NCBI RefSeq assembly: GCF_000526515.1 | Contig: NZ_JAGF01000001.1 | Span: forward strand, 682,001-746,000 | Length of the DNA stretch: 64,000 nucleotides | DNA from: Cellulomonas sp. KRMCY2 | GTDB taxonomy: Bacteria > Actinomycetota > Actinomycetes > Actinomycetales > Cellulomonadaceae | Direction: 5' to 3' | In this document: piece by piece, positions 18,430-28,450 of the stretch | How positions within the stretch are numbered: the first letter of the stretch is position 1 | Layout of the letters: each line of letters begins with the position of its first letter | Position numbers and translations under genes: made by a program | Notes under the pieces: generated by a model | Seen by the model: only the letters and a program-made list of their open reading frames with translations | What the model was told of the DNA's origin: nothing | The model's database searches: none

Positions 18430-19602
18430 TCATTGGGTACCGGCCCGCCGCTTGTTGACCAGGTCGAAGGCGACCGCGAGCAGGAGAACCAGGCCCTTGA
18501 TCGCCTGCTGCCAGGCAGCATCCACCGCCATGATCGACAGGCCCATGTTCAGCACACCCATGATGAGCGCGCCGACGATCGCCCCGGAGACCCGCCCGAT
18601 GCCGCCCGTGACGGCGGTGCCGCCGATGAAGCACGCGGCGATCGCGTCGAGCTCGTAGTTCTGACCCGCGGCCGCCACCGCGGCACCGGCCTTGGACGTG
18701 GTCACCAGCGCCGCCACCCCGGCGAGCATGCCGATGTTGACGAAGATCCAGAAGTTCACCCGCCGCGTGTTGACCCCGGAGAGGATCGCCGCGTGCAGGT
18801 TGCCACCCATCGCGTACACGTGCCGACCGAAGACCGTCCGGCCCATCAGGAAGCTGTAGGCGACGATGAGCACCCCCACGATCACCAGGACGATCGGCGA
18901 CCCGCCACGGCTGCCGGCCAGGATCCAGGCCAGCCCGCCGATCAGCGCGGCCGAGACGACGATCTTGCCGATGTACGCCCCGACCGGGTCCCGCCGCAGG
19001 TCGTTCTGGGTCAGTGAGCGTCGCGCCCGTATGCGACTGACGACCAGGGCCGCGATGGTCACGGCGCCGATCAGCAGCGTCACCATGTCGTGGTTGGCCA
19101 GATAGCCGAGCTTGTTCGGCAGGTAGCCGTTCGAGATGGCGACGAACGGAGCAGGCAGGCCGGCCACCGTCTGGCCGACGATCACGATCGCCAGGCCGCG
19201 GAAGATGAGCATGCCGCCGAGGGTCACGATGAAGGCCGGTATGCCGACGTAGGCCACCCAGAAGCCCTGCCACGCCCCGACGACCGCGCCCAGAGCCAGG
19301 CCGATGAGGATCGCGACGAGCCAGGGCAGGCCCGCGTCCTTCATGGACAGGGCCACCACGCCACCGACGAACGCGACCACCGAGCCGACCGACAGGTCGA
19401 TGTGACCGGCCACGATGACGATGACCATGCCGATCGCCAGGATCATCACGTAGGCGTTCTGCTGGACCAGGCTCGCCACGTTGTTGGACAGCAGCAGCTT
19501 GCCGTCGGTCAGGACCTGGAAGAGCAGGACGATCATGACGAGGGCGAAGATGATCCCGTACTGGCGGACGTCGCCGCCCAGCCGCTCCTTCAGAGTGCTC
19601 AT
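18430..19602 (-). CDS. mmsB: Multiple-monosaccharide ABC transporter permease (XylH/GguB type)
   Basis: Inner-membrane permease of 390 residues with about ten hydrophobic helices. Family signatures include [16 protein letters not shown] near residue 70, [18 protein letters not shown], and [25 protein letters not shown] near the end. ATG 19602 overlaps the mmsA stop by 4 bp. With mmsA and chvE it forms a CUT2-class importer for xylose or related sugars. A weak hairpin (TCACCC-TCTC-GGGTGA, about 18404-18419) follows the gene. Confidence 0.93.
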   Translation of the reverse strand: MSTLKERLGGDVRQYGIIFALVMIVLLFQVLTDGKLLLSNNVASLVQQNAYVMILAIGMVIVIVAGHIDLSVGSVVAFVGGVVALSMKDAGLPWLVAILIGLALGAVVGAWQGFWVAYVGIPAFIVTLGGMLIFRGLAIVIVGQTVAGLPAPFVAISNGYLPNKLGYLANHDMVTLLIGAVTIAALVVSRIRARRSLTQNDLRRDPVGAYIGKIVVSAALIGGLAWILAGSRGGSPIVLVIVGVLIVAYSFLMGRTVFGRHVYAMGGNLHAAILSGVNTRRVNFWIFVNIGMLAGVAALVTTSKAGAAVAAAGQNYELDAIAACFIGGTAVTGGIGRVSGAIVGALIMGVLNMGLSIMAVDAAWQQAIKGLVLLLAVAFDLVNKRRAGTQ

Positions 19603-21146
19603 CGTGATGCTTCCCTCTCCATGGTCATGTAGCGCATGAGCGACTCCTGGGTGGCGTCGGCGCGGGCGACCTCGCCCGTCACCCGCCCTTGGCTCAGTGC
19701 GTAGATCCGGTCGCACAGCCCGAGCAGCTCCGGCAGCTCGGACGAGATGACGATCACTGCCTTCCCGGACTCGGCGAGGCGGTTGATGATCGTGTAGATC
19801 TCGAACTTGGCGCCGACGTCGATGCCCCGGGTGGGCTCGTCGAGGATGAGCACGTCCGGATCGGCGAAGATCCACTTGCTCAGGACGACCTTCTGCTGGT
19901 TGCCCCCGGACAGGTTGCCCACCACGACGTCGACGGACGGCGCCTTGATGTTCAGATCCGTCCGGAAGCGCCCGGCGATCTTCGTCTCCCCGTTCGCGTC
20001 CATGACCCCCCAGCGGGAGACCTTGCCCAGGGCGGACGCCGTGATGTTCCGCTTGATGTCGTTGATGAGGTTGAGCCCGAACCGCTTGCGGTCCTCGGTC
20101 GTGTAGGCGATCCCGGCCCGGATGGCGTCGCGCACGCTGTGCAGGTGCACCTCGACCCCGTCCTTGAGGACCCGCCCCGAGATGTTGCTCCCGTACGAGC
20201 GGCCGAACACGCTCATCGCCAGCTCGGTGCGCCCGGCACCCATCAGCCCGGCCAGGCCGACGACCTCGCCGCGGCGCACGTGCAGGTTGGCCTCGTGCAC
20301 GACGACGCGCTCGTGCTGGACGGGGTGGTGCACCGTCCAGTTCTCGATCCGCAGCGCCTCCTCGCCGATCGTCGCGTCGCGGTCGGGGAAGCGGTGGTCG
20401 AGCGAGCGTCCGACCATCCCGCGGATCAGCCGTTCCTCGGTGACCTTCTCGGTACCACGCATGTCGAGCGTCTCGATGGTCTGGCCGTCCCGCAGCACCG
20501 TCGTCGAGTCCGCGATCGCCGCGAGCTCGTTGAGCTTGTGACTGATGATGATCGCCGTGATGCCCTGGTCGCGCAGGGTGCGGATCAGGTCGAGCAGGTG
20601 CGCGCTGTCCTCGTCGTTGAGGGCGGCGGTGGGCTCGTCCAGGATGAGGAGCTTGACCTCCTTGGACAGGGCCTTGGCGATCTCGACGAGCTGCTGCTTG
20701 CCGACGCCGATGTCGATGATCTTGGTGTCCGGTCGCTCGGACAGGCCGACGCGGGCGAGCAGCGCGGCCGCGTCGACGTTGGTCTTGGTCCAGTCGATGA
20801 CGCCGCGGGTCTGCCGCTCGTTGCCGAGGAAGATGTTCTCGGCGATCGAGAGGTAGGGGCTCAGGGCGAGCTCCTGATGGATGATCACGATCCCGTGCTT
20901 CTCGCTGTCCCGGATCGTCCGGAAGGCGCACGGCTCACCCTCGAAGAGGATGTCGCCGGTGTACGTCCCGTGCGGGTAGATCCCCGAGAGCACGTTCATC
21001 AGGGTCGACTTGCCGGCCCCGTTCTCGCCGCAGATCGCGTGCACGGCGCCGCGCTCGACGCGCAGGGTGACGTCCTGGAGCGCCATCACCCCGGGGAAGG
21101 TCTTGGTGATGCCTCGCATCTCGAGGATCGGGCTCTCGCTCGACAT
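19599..21146 (-). CDS. mmsA: Multiple-monosaccharide ABC transporter ATP-binding protein (XylG/GguA type)
   Basis: Fused double ATPase of 515 residues powering the importer. The first cassette has Walker [10 protein letters not shown] (about 39-47), signature [15 protein letters not shown] and Walker [12 protein letters not shown]. The second has [11 protein letters not shown] in place of a canonical Walker [15 protein letters not shown] and [16 protein letters not shown], the usual CUT2 pattern in which one half is degenerate. It is separated from chvE by 128 bp containing a strong hairpin. Confidence 0.95.
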   Translation of the reverse strand: MSSESPILEMRGITKTFPGVMALQDVTLRVERGAVHAICGENGAGKSTLMNVLSGIYPHGTYTGDILFEGEPCAFRTIRDSEKHGIVIIHQELALSPYLSIAENIFLGNERQTRGVIDWTKTNVDAAALLARVGLSERPDTKIIDIGVGKQQLVEIAKALSKEVKLLILDEPTAALNDEDSAHLLDLIRTLRDQGITAIIISHKLNELAAIADSTTVLRDGQTIETLDMRGTEKVTEERLIRGMVGRSLDHRFPDRDATIGEEALRIENWTVHHPVQHERVVVHEANLHVRRGEVVGLAGLMGAGRTELAMSVFGRSYGSNISGRVLKDGVEVHLHSVRDAIRAGIAYTTEDRKRFGLNLINDIKRNITASALGKVSRWGVMDANGETKIAGRFRTDLNIKAPSVDVVVGNLSGGNQQKVVLSKWIFADPDVLILDEPTRGIDVGAKFEIYTIINRLAESGKAVIVISSELPELLGLCDRIYALSQGRVTGEVARADATQESLMRYMTMEREASR

Positions 21147-21217
21147 GTCTGCTCACAGTCCTGTGGGTGGGATGGTTCGGCCGGCCGGGCGACGGCTGCG
21201 CCCCGCGTCCGGCGGAC

Positions 21218-21254
21218 GGCCTGCTCGGCGGCTGGGGGGCTCGCCGAGCAGGCC
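21218..21254 (-). promoter_or_regulatory. Strong hairpin between chvE and mmsA
   Basis: GGCCTGCTCGGCG (21218-21230) is a perfect 13-bp complement of CGCCGAGCAGGCC (21242-21254), with an 11-nt loop. It lies in the mRNA after the binding-protein gene. Such elements stabilise the upstream message or partly terminate transcription, giving more binding protein than transporter. Confidence 0.7.
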
Positions 21255-21274
21255 GGGTACCGCGTCAGGCCGGC

Positions 21275-22435
21275 TCAGAGGTCGAGGTCGCCCTCGGCGT
21301 AGAAGCCGGAGTCGATGAGGTCGACCACGATCGTGTCGGGCGTGACCACCTTCGGCGGGATCAGGTAGGTCGGGACGACCTTGATGCCGTTGTCGTAGGT
21401 CTCCTCGTCGTTGACCTCGACCGGCTCGCCCTTGACGATCTGGTCCACCATCGTCGCGACCTGGGCAGCCAGGGTGCGGGTGTCCTTCCACACGGTCATC
21501 GACTGCTTGCCCGCGATCATGTTGTTGACGTTGGCCTGGTCGCCGTCCTGACCGGTCAGCAGCGGCCAGTCCTCGCCGACGACGTAGCCCGAGCCCTCGA
21601 GCGCCTGGGCGATGCCCAGCGCGAGCGAGTCGTTCGGCGAGAGCACGACGTCGACCTTCGCCTCACCGCTGTAGAAGGAGTTGAGACGGTTCTGCATCTC
21701 CGACTGGGCGGTCTCTGACGTCCAGCCCTGGATGCCGATGCTCGCCCAGTCCTCGTTGCTGGCCGGGGACTTGCCCGACGGCACGACGAGCTGGCCGGAC
21801 TCGACGTACGGCAGCAGGATGTCCCAGGCGCCGCTGAAGAAGAACTTGGCGTTGTTGTCGTCCGGGGAGCCCGCGAACGGCTCGAGGTTGAACGGGCCCG
21901 CGCCGTCGGCGAGGCCGAGCTGCTCCTCGATGAACGTGCCCTGGAGCTGTCCGACCTCGTAGTTGTCGAAGGTCGCGTAGTAGTCGACGTCCTCGGTGCC
22001 GTTGATCAGACGGTCGTAGGCGATGACCTTGATGTCCTTGCTCGCCGCGTCGGCGAGCACCGGGCCGAGCGCCGTGCCGTCGATCGATGCCACGACCAGG
22101 ATGTCGACGTCCTGGTTGATCATGTTCTGCAGCTGCGTGATCTGCTGGTCGACCTTGTTGTCCGCGTACTGCAGCGTCGTCTCGTAACCGGCTTCCTGGA
22201 GCAGGCCCTCGAGGTGCGAGCCGTCCCGGTTCCACCGCTCGAGGCTCTTGGTCGGCATCGCGATGCCGATCAGGCCACCCGCGGCGACCTCCTCCGGCGC
22301 CGCCGTCTCCCCGGCGTCGACAGTCGGTTCCGCCATCGGCTCCTCGGTCCGCTCGGAGCTGCAGGCCCCGAGCCCGCCGAGCAGGACCGCTGCACCGGCA
22401 AACGCAGCTACCACCTTCATTGTCCGCAACGACAT
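21275..22435 (-). CDS. chvE: Multiple-monosaccharide-binding lipoprotein (ChvE/XylF type)
   Basis: Extracytoplasmic sugar receptor. The signal peptide ends in lipobox LGGLGAC, followed by an acidic linker. The mature protein is ChvE-like: IGIAMPTKSLERWNRDG, ADNKVDQQITQLQNMINQ, VIAYDRLI and DVVLSPNDSLALGIAQAL. ATG 22435 (MSLRTMKVV, 386 residues) is preceded by GAAGGGGAC at good spacing; a GTG at 22450 would add five residues. First gene of the transporter operon, with a XylR-type operator 122-143 bp upstream. Confidence 0.94.
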   Translation of the reverse strand: MSLRTMKVVAAFAGAAVLLGGLGACSSERTEEPMAEPTVDAGETAAPEEVAAGGLIGIAMPTKSLERWNRDGSHLEGLLQEAGYETTLQYADNKVDQQITQLQNMINQDVDILVVASIDGTALGPVLADAASKDIKVIAYDRLINGTEDVDYYATFDNYEVGQLQGTFIEEQLGLADGAGPFNLEPFAGSPDDNNAKFFFSGAWDILLPYVESGQLVVPSGKSPASNEDWASIGIQGWTSETAQSEMQNRLNSFYSGEAKVDVVLSPNDSLALGIAQALEGSGYVVGEDWPLLTGQDGDQANVNNMIAGKQSMTVWKDTRTLAAQVATMVDQIVKGEPVEVNDEETYDNGIKVVPTYLIPPKVVTPDTIVVDLIDSGFYAEGDLDL

Positions 22436-22556
22436 CGTTGTCCCCTTCACAGTCCGGTTCGCGGCCGGTCAGTCCGGCCCGCACCCACGTACCTGCATCG
22501 GCCGCCGTGCACCGGGTCCCACGAGCCGGCAGACCGGCGGCGTCGACGGTCAGGCG

Positions 22557-22578
22557 TTTGTTGGTTCATTGAACATAT
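22557..22578 (+). promoter_or_regulatory. XylR-type operator, transporter promoter copy
   Basis: TTTGTTG-GTTCAT-TGAACATAT upstream of chvE. It also contains the small palindrome GTTCATTGAAC. Same consensus and same orientation relative to the gene as the sites upstream of the lactonase and xylA. Confidence 0.78.
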
Positions 22579-22620
22579 TGATCAGACAGATCGCAGCGCA
22601 AGGGTTCGAACCGCCCGGAA

Positions 22621-22681
22621 GGTCACGATGTGGTCACGGCACGGTGATCGTGGCCCAGCGGTCACGGCACGGTGGTGACAG
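22621..22681. repeat. 11-bp direct repeats of the GGTCAC type
   Basis: GGTCACGATGT, GGTCACGGCAC and GGTGATCGTGG follow on an 11-bp register from 22621; GGTCACGGCAC recurs at 22660-22670, followed by GGTGGTGACAG. They lie between xylR and chvE, upstream of the chvE operator. Possibly a second regulator site or a partial array; not recognised. Confidence 0.6.
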
Positions 22682-22689
22682 CCGGGTCG

Positions 22690-23991
22690 TCACGGCCGGG
22701 TGACGACGCCGGTCCATCCCGCAGGGTCCTCGACGAGGGTCTCGAGAACCTCGAGCGCGGCGCCGGTCATGGCCGGGTACCGCCCCGCGAGCGAGACGCT
22801 GAGCTCGACGCTGGCCCAGGGCGCCGTGATCACCCTGCGCTGCAGCTGCTCGAGCACCGGACCACGCAGCGCCCCGGCGAGCTCGGCATAGATCCCGCCG
22901 AGGACCACGTGCTCCACGTCCACGACGTTGACCACGTTGGCCAACGTGACCCCGAGCGCGGCACCGGCCCTGACCAGGGCGGACCGCGCTCGGACGTCAC
23001 CGGCGTCGGCGGCCGCGACGAGGCGGCGGACCGGCGTCGTGCGCGGCAGGCCCGCGTGGTCGAGGATCGCGTCCTGGCCCGCGTAGGACTCCAGGGTGCC
23101 GCCCTCGGCGAAGGAGCCGCTGGTGCCCAGGACGGTGTGCCCGATCTCTCCGCTCCAGCCGTGCCGGCCGGCGAAGATCTGCCCGTCCAGGACGATCGCC
23201 CCACCGACGCCCACCTCGCCGGAGACGTACACGAAGCTCGACGGGCCGGTCCGGCGCCGGACGTGCGCCTCCGCCCGCGCGGCCAGGTTGGCCTCGTTCG
23301 CCAGGCGCGGCGGCAGGCCGGCGAGCACGGGATGGGCCGTGAGCAGGCCCACGACGTCGACGTCGCGCCAGCCGAGGTTGGGGGCGATCCGCAGCGGGCC
23401 CGTCACGCTGTCGACCAGCCCGGGCAGGGCCAGGGCCGTGCCGGCGAGCAGCACACCGTCCGCGGAGAGCAGCGCGACGACGGCGCCGGCGAGCGCGGCG
23501 ATGCGATCGAGGACGGAGCCCGGGTCGCTGCCGCGGAAGTCGCCGAGCTCGACCCGCTCGCTGAGCACCTGGCCGGACAGGTCGATCGCCCGCACGCCGA
23601 GGTAGTCGACGTTGACCTCCATGCCCACCGCGGCGACGGTGCCCCGCGCGGGGACGAGGGGGACGGCCGGTCGGCCGGCTCGCTGGGCCGCGACCGGTTC
23701 GAGCTCGGTGACCAGACCGGCCCCGACGAGGTGGTCGACGAGCGCCGAGACGGTCGCCCTGGTCAGACCCGTCGCGATGGCGATGTCCGCGCGCGAGATC
23801 GGACCCGGCGCGTCCAGCACGTGACGCAGGGCCAGTCCGAGGTTGTGGTGGCGCAGGTTCTCCTGGCGGGCGGCCCGATCCCCGCTGCGCGGCCCGACCC
23901 GGCCGCTGTCACGACCCGCGGTGCGGACCCTCGGCCCGGACGGCCGGACCGCCCATGAGGCGCCCTCGTCGGCAGGCTCCCGGTCGCTCAT
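22690..23991 (-). CDS. xylR: ROK-family transcriptional repressor of the xylose genes
   Basis: A 433-residue ROK regulator. After a charged 40-residue N-terminus comes a winged helix ([30 protein letters not shown], residues about 65-95), then the ROK sugar-kinase fold with [12 protein letters not shown], the glycine-rich [12 protein letters not shown] and the motif GWSGEIGH. The zinc-binding Cys cluster of many ROK proteins is not seen. It is divergent from xylA with an operator between them. It should release DNA when xylose is bound; this is inferred from family and context. Confidence 0.9.
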   Translation of the reverse strand: MSDREPADEGASWAVRPSGPRVRTAGRDSGRVGPRSGDRAARQENLRHHNLGLALRHVLDAPGPISRADIAIATGLTRATVSALVDHLVGAGLVTELEPVAAQRAGRPAVPLVPARGTVAAVGMEVNVDYLGVRAIDLSGQVLSERVELGDFRGSDPGSVLDRIAALAGAVVALLSADGVLLAGTALALPGLVDSVTGPLRIAPNLGWRDVDVVGLLTAHPVLAGLPPRLANEANLAARAEAHVRRRTGPSSFVYVSGEVGVGGAIVLDGQIFAGRHGWSGEIGHTVLGTSGSFAEGGTLESYAGQDAILDHAGLPRTTPVRRLVAAADAGDVRARSALVRAGAALGVTLANVVNVVDVEHVVLGGIYAELAGALRGPVLEQLQRRVITAPWASVELSVSLAGRYPAMTGAALEVLETLVEDPAGWTGVVTRP

Positions 23992-24016
23992 GCCTTGACC
24001 CTACCCGCGTCGTGGC

Positions 24017-24038
24017 ATAAGTTCATCCATACAACAAA
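24017..24038 (-). promoter_or_regulatory. XylR-type operator, xylA-xylR copy
   Basis: On the minus strand TTTGTTG-TATGGA-TGAACTTAT, one substitution from the other two copies in the conserved positions. It lies in the divergent xylR/xylA spacer, 77-98 bp before the xylA ATG. Confidence 0.78.
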
Positions 24039-24114
24039 TGACCTCAGCCGCGCAGTCCGGCCCCGGGCCGCGCTGCGCGCAGGTGCACGCCGCTCTCACC
24101 GAGGAGATCCCGTC

Positions 24115-25302
24115 ATGGTCCGCAAGCCCACCCCGCAGGACAAGTTCTCGTTCGGTCTGTGGACCGTCGGCTGGAACGCCCAGGACCAGTTCGGGGCGGC
24201 GAGCCGCCCCTGGCTCGACCCGGTCGAGTCCGTGCACCGCCTCGCCGAGCTCGGCGCATCCTTCGTGACCTTCCACGACGACGACGTCGTCCCGTCCGGC
24301 TCCGACGCCGCGACCCGCGACCGCATCCTCGGCGGGTTCAAGGCCGCGCTCGACGAGACCGGGATCAAGGTCGAGATGGTCACGACCAACACGTTCTCGC
24401 ACCCCATCTTCAAGGACGGCGCCTTCACGTCCAACGACCGCCGGGTGCGTCGCTACGGGCTGCGCAAGGTCATCCGGAACGTCGACCTGGCCGCTGAGCT
24501 CGGCGCGCAGACCTTCGTCATGTGGGGCGGGCGCGAGGGCGCCGAGTACGACTCGGCCAAGGACCTCAAGGCAGCCCACGACAGGTACCGCGAGGGCATC
24601 GACACGGTCGCGGGCTACATCAAGGACAAGGGCTACGACCTGCGGATCGCCATCGAGCCCAAGCCGAACGAGCCGCGCGGCGACATCCTGCTCCCGACGG
24701 TCGGCCACGCGCTCGCCTTCATCGCCCAGCTCGAGCACGGCGACATCGTCGGCCTCAACCCGGAGACCGGCCACGAGCAGATGGCCGGCCTGAACTACAC
24801 CGGCGGCATCGCCCAGGCGCTGTGGGCCGAGAAGCTGTTCCACATCGACCTCAACGGACAGAAGTCCATCAAGTACGACCAGGACCTCGTGTTCGGCCAC
24901 GGTGACCTGTTCTCCGCCTTCGGCACCGTCGACCTGCTGGTCAACGGCTTCCCGAGCGGCGGCCCGCGGTACGACGGCCCGGTGCACTTCGACTACAAGC
25001 CGTCGCGCACCGAGGACTTCGAGGGCGTGTGGGCCTCAGCCGCGGCGAACATGTCGACGTACATCCTGCTCGCCGAGCGCGCGAAGGCGTTCCGCGCCGA
25101 CCCCGAGGTGCAGGCAGCCCTCGAGGCGTCCGGCGTCTACGAGCTGGCGACGCCGACCCTCGGCGAGGGCGAGACGCTCACCGACCTGCTCGCCGACCCG
25201 TCGGCCTACGAGGAGCTCGACATCGAGGCGGTCGCCCAGCGAGGCTTCCACTTCGTGCGGCTCAACCAGCTCGCGCTCGAGCACGCCCTGGGCGCCCGCT
25301 GA
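24115..25302 (+). CDS. xylA: Xylose isomerase
   Basis: Converts D-xylose to D-xylulose (and glucose to fructose). The 395-residue group I enzyme shows the catalytic FHDDD (H54, D57), the metal ligands in [27 protein letters not shown] and HIDLNGQ. ATG 24115 has GAGGAG at 24101-24106. It is divergent from xylR and followed by xylB after a 119-bp gap carrying a hairpin. Confidence 0.98.
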   Translation: MVRKPTPQDKFSFGLWTVGWNAQDQFGAASRPWLDPVESVHRLAELGASFVTFHDDDVVPSGSDAATRDRILGGFKAALDETGIKVEMVTTNTFSHPIFKDGAFTSNDRRVRRYGLRKVIRNVDLAAELGAQTFVMWGGREGAEYDSAKDLKAAHDRYREGIDTVAGYIKDKGYDLRIAIEPKPNEPRGDILLPTVGHALAFIAQLEHGDIVGLNPETGHEQMAGLNYTGGIAQALWAEKLFHIDLNGQKSIKYDQDLVFGHGDLFSAFGTVDLLVNGFPSGGPRYDGPVHFDYKPSRTEDFEGVWASAAANMSTYILLAERAKAFRADPEVQAALEASGVYELATPTLGEGETLTDLLADPSAYEELDIEAVAQRGFHFVRLNQLALEHALGAR

Positions 25303-25317
25303 CCCAGGTCGACCGCC

Positions 25318-25347
25318 CGCCCCGCCCGGCTCGCCCCGGGCGGGGCG
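25318..25347 (+). promoter_or_regulatory. Strong hairpin between xylA and xylB
   Basis: CGCCCCGCCCGG (25318-25329) pairs perfectly with CCGGGCGGGGCG (25336-25347), with a 6-nt loop. Likely a partial terminator or message-stabilising element that favours xylA over xylB expression. Confidence 0.7.
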
Positions 25348-25421
25348 AACCACGGTGAGCACGCGGACAGCACGCACAGCACGCACAGGCACGTCGTGAG
25401 CACGGCAGACAAGGAGAAGCG

Positions 25422-26879
25422 ATGACACTGGTCGCAGGGGTGGACTCCTCCACCCAGTCCTGCAAGGTCGTCATCCGCGATGCCGCGACGGGTGCGCTGG
25501 TCCGCTCAGGGCGGGCCGCGCACCCGGACGGCACCGAGGTCGCGCCCCGGCACTGGTGGGACGCGCTGCAGACGGCCATCGCCGACGCCGGCGGGCTCGA
25601 CGACGTCGCAGCCCTCGCTGTCGGTGGTCAGCAGCACGGCATGGTGACCCTCGACGCTGCCGGCGAGATCGTGCGGGACGCCCTGCTGTGGAACGACACC
25701 CGCTCGGCCGACGCCGCCAGGGCCCTGGTCGCCGAGCTCGGCGACGGTGACGTGGCGGCGGGTGCGGCGGCCTGGGCCCGCGCGATCGGCTCCGTGCCGG
25801 TCGCCTCGCTCACGGTCACCAAGCTGCGCTGGCTGCGCGACGCCGAGCCCGCCGCTGCGGCCCGGGTGGCGGCCGTGTGCCTGCCGCACGACTGGCTGAC
25901 CTGGCGCCTGGCCGGCTACGGCCCCGGCCGGGGCGGCCTCGACCGGCTGACGACCGACCGGTCCGACGTCTCGGGCACCGGCTACTGGTCGCCGGAGACC
26001 GAGGACTACCGCCTCGACCTGCTCCGGATGGCACTGGGGCGCGAGGTCGCGCTCCCCCGCGTCCTCGGCCCGGCCGACATCGCGCACACGGTCGAGCGAC
26101 CCGGGGGCACGCCCCTGCTGCTGGGCCCGGGCGCGGGCGACAACGCGGCTGCCGCCCTCGGCCTCGGCATGCGGACCGGTGACGTCGCGATCTCGATCGG
26201 CACCTCGGGTGTCGTCTCGGCCATCTCCGCGGCACCGACGGCCGACGCGTCAGGCCTGGTCACCGGCTTCGCCGACGCGACCGGTGCCTTCCTGCCGCTG
26301 GCCTGCACCCTGAACGCGTCGCGCGTCCTGGACGCCGCCGCCCGCATGCTCGGCGTCGACCATGCCGGCCTTTCGGAGCTCGCGCTGGCCGCACCGGCGG
26401 GCGCGGACGGACTGGTGCTCGTGCCCTATCTCGAGGGTGAGCGGACCCCCAACAAGCCCGATGCCACCGGTGCGCTGCACGGGCTCCGGCTGGCCAACAC
26501 CACCCCCGCCCACCTGGCACGGGCCGCTGTCGAGGGCATGCTCTGCGCCCTGGCCGACGGCCTCGACGCGCTGCGGGCCCAGGGGGTCCCGGTCGAGCGG
26601 GTCCAGCTCATCGGCGGCGGCGCGCAGTCCGAGGCGGTCCGCCGGATCGCGCCGGTGGTCCTGGGTCTGGACGTGAGCGTCCCCGAGCCGGGCGAGTACG
26701 TGGCGGACGGCGCCGCGCGCCAGGCGGCCTGGGTGCTCGCCCGCAGCACCGGCGACGGCGAGACGCCGCCGGCATGGGCGGCATCCTCGACCCGGACCTA
26801 CTCCGCCGCGGCGGCTCCCGCGGTGCGCGAGCAGTACGCAGCGGTCCGCGAGCTCACCGGGACCCGGCCGCCGGCCTGA
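25422..26879 (+). CDS. xylB: Xylulokinase
   Basis: Phosphorylates D-xylulose to xylulose 5-phosphate, feeding the pentose phosphate pathway. The 485-residue FGGY kinase begins [19 protein letters not shown] (ATP-phosphate loop). It also has [11 protein letters not shown], the second phosphate motif [13 protein letters not shown], and [19 protein letters not shown] near the adenosine site. AAGGAG precedes ATG 25422. The stop codon lies in a 28-bp-period duplication. Confidence 0.96.
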   Translation: MTLVAGVDSSTQSCKVVIRDAATGALVRSGRAAHPDGTEVAPRHWWDALQTAIADAGGLDDVAALAVGGQQHGMVTLDAAGEIVRDALLWNDTRSADAARALVAELGDGDVAAGAAAWARAIGSVPVASLTVTKLRWLRDAEPAAAARVAAVCLPHDWLTWRLAGYGPGRGGLDRLTTDRSDVSGTGYWSPETEDYRLDLLRMALGREVALPRVLGPADIAHTVERPGGTPLLLGPGAGDNAAAALGLGMRTGDVAISIGTSGVVSAISAAPTADASGLVTGFADATGAFLPLACTLNASRVLDAAARMLGVDHAGLSELALAAPAGADGLVLVPYLEGERTPNKPDATGALHGLRLANTTPAHLARAAVEGMLCALADGLDALRAQGVPVERVQLIGGGAQSEAVRRIAPVVLGLDVSVPEPGEYVADGAARQAAWVLARSTGDGETPPAWAASSTRTYSAAAAPAVREQYAAVRELTGTRPPA

Positions 26880-26908
26880 GACGTACGGGACCGGGCCGCC
26901 CGCCTGAG
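26859..26908. repeat. Duplication of the xylB 3' end including its stop codon
   Basis: 26859-26880 and 26887-26908 are 22-mers identical at 20 positions, both reading GGGACC-GGCCGCC-GCCTGAG apart from one base in each spacer. The xylB TGA (26877-26879) is in the first copy. Period 28 bp. Confidence 0.75.
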
Positions 26909-26992
26909 CCTCCTGACCCGACCCGACCACCGCACGACGAAGGGCCCTGCACCTGGGCGGGTTCCAGGGGTCGCTGCAACACCGCTGGTTGG

Positions 26993-28381
26993 TTAGGCGG
27001 ACAGTAGTTCACCGAGGCGCTCGGCTGGGTTCTTCCAGCCGAGCGTCTTGCGTGGGCGGCCGTTGAGCTCCTGGGCGACGTGCTCGAGGTCCTCGGGCCC
27101 GAAGACCGACAGGTCGGTGCCTTTGGGGAAGTACTGGCGCAGCAGGCCGTTGGTGTTCTCGTTCGAGCCGCGCTGCCAGGGGCTGGCCGGGTCGCAGAAG
27201 TAGACCTGGATGTCGGTGGCTAGGGAGAACGAGCGGTGGGCGGCCATCTCGGCACCCTGGTCCCAGGTCAGCGAACCGCGCAGGTGCGCGGGCAGGGTCG
27301 CCATGGTCGTGACCAGCCCGTCGCGGACCTGCTCGGCGGTGCGCCCATGGGGCAGGTGGACCAGCATCACGTAGCGGGTGGTCCGCTCGACCAGGGTCCC
27401 GATCGCCGAGCCGCCGTCCGCGCCGATGATCAGGTCACCTTCCCAGTGCCCAGGGACCGCCCGGTCGGCGACCTCGGACGGGCGCTCGGAGATCATGACC
27501 ATCGGGTCAACGAACCGGCTGGTGCGCGTGTTCGGGTCACGTCGGGGGCGCCGACGCGCCCGCCCGGTGCGCAGCGCGGCCGCGACCTCGCGGCGCAACC
27601 CGCCGCGGGCCTGCAGGTAGAGCGCCTGGTAGATCGTTTCGTGACTCACGCGCATCTCGAGATCGTCAGGGAAGTCGGTCACCAGAGCGTGGCAGATCTG
27701 CTCCGGTGACCACCGCAACGCGAGCTTGCCGCGCAGGTAGGCGCGCAACGGCCCGTCAACGGTCAACTTGGCGGTCTTGGGGCGGGGTCGACGAGCCGCC
27801 GCAGCCCGGTGCGCAGCGAACGGCGCATAGCGTCCATCAGCGCAGGCGTTGCGGCGGATCTCCCGGCTGACGGTCGAGGGCGCCCGACCCAGCCGGGCCG
27901 CGACCGCCCGCACCGACAGCCCCGATCGACGCAGGTCCGCGATCTGCTCACGCTCGCTCAGCGACACGAACCGAGCGTCGAGCACCCGCTCGACGTGTAC
28001 GAGGTTCAGCGGCGTCGCAACATCGATGATCGTGGTCACGCCCCGTGCATAGTCGACCAACCGACCATCGGGATACAGGCGTCGACCATTGCTCTTGCGC
28101 ACCCCGCGGTCCCAGTCCCTCGCGGTGCGCCCGCTCACCCCGACGATCTCGGACGCACGACCACGCGACACGCCCTCTGCTCGCAGCCTGTCGTACTCCG
28201 CCCGACCCGGGTGCGGCGCCCGGCCCGGGCGAGCCGGCACAACCGAACGTCGCCCCGCCGCCCGCGCCCAGCCGAACGCCGTGTTCGGGTTCACCCCGAC
28301 CGCACGCGCGGCCAACGTCACCGAACCCACACGATCCAGCTCGACGAAGAACAGATCCCGCAGATGCCCAGAAACGACCAC
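26993..28381 (-). CDS. IS30-family transposase
   Basis: A 462-residue DDE transposase. Two helix-turn-helix regions are visible: an N-terminal one (VTLAARAVGVNPNTAFGWARAAG) and the IS30-type LSEREQIADLRRSGLSVRAVAARLGRAPSTVSREIRRN. The catalytic core has GHWEGDLIIG (first Asp), LTWDQGAEM (second Asp) and DPASPWQRGSNENTNGLLRQYFPKGTDLS (Glu), followed by NGRPRKTLGWKNPAE. GTG start at 28381. Same direction as lsr2. Confidence 0.95.
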   Translation of the reverse strand: MVVSGHLRDLFFVELDRVGSVTLAARAVGVNPNTAFGWARAAGRRSVVPARPGRAPHPGRAEYDRLRAEGVSRGRASEIVGVSGRTARDWDRGVRKSNGRRLYPDGRLVDYARGVTTIIDVATPLNLVHVERVLDARFVSLSEREQIADLRRSGLSVRAVAARLGRAPSTVSREIRRNACADGRYAPFAAHRAAAARRPRPKTAKLTVDGPLRAYLRGKLALRWSPEQICHALVTDFPDDLEMRVSHETIYQALYLQARGGLRREVAAALRTGRARRRPRRDPNTRTSRFVDPMVMISERPSEVADRAVPGHWEGDLIIGADGGSAIGTLVERTTRYVMLVHLPHGRTAEQVRDGLVTTMATLPAHLRGSLTWDQGAEMAAHRSFSLATDIQVYFCDPASPWQRGSNENTNGLLRQYFPKGTDLSVFGPEDLEHVAQELNGRPRKTLGWKNPAERLGELLSA

Positions 28382-28421
28382 GGTCGCTGCAACTCCTCAG
28401 ATCGAGGTGTTGCACCGACCG
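28379..28421 (-). promoter_or_regulatory. Hairpin at the IS30 transposase start codon
   Basis: 28381-28393 (CGGTCGCTGCAAC) and 28409-28421 (GTTGCACCGACCG) pair at 12 of 13 positions, and inside them CCTC pairs with GAGG. On the minus strand the 3' arm ends at the GTG start codon, so the folded message hides the initiation region. Confidence 0.6.
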
Positions 28422-28450
28422 CGTGAACCCGCCCAGGTGCAGGGCCCTTC

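Noticed and set aside
22600-22625. tRNA T-arm-like GGGTTCGAACC
   Set aside because: No acceptor, D or anticodon arm could be placed around it, so it is a chance palindrome.
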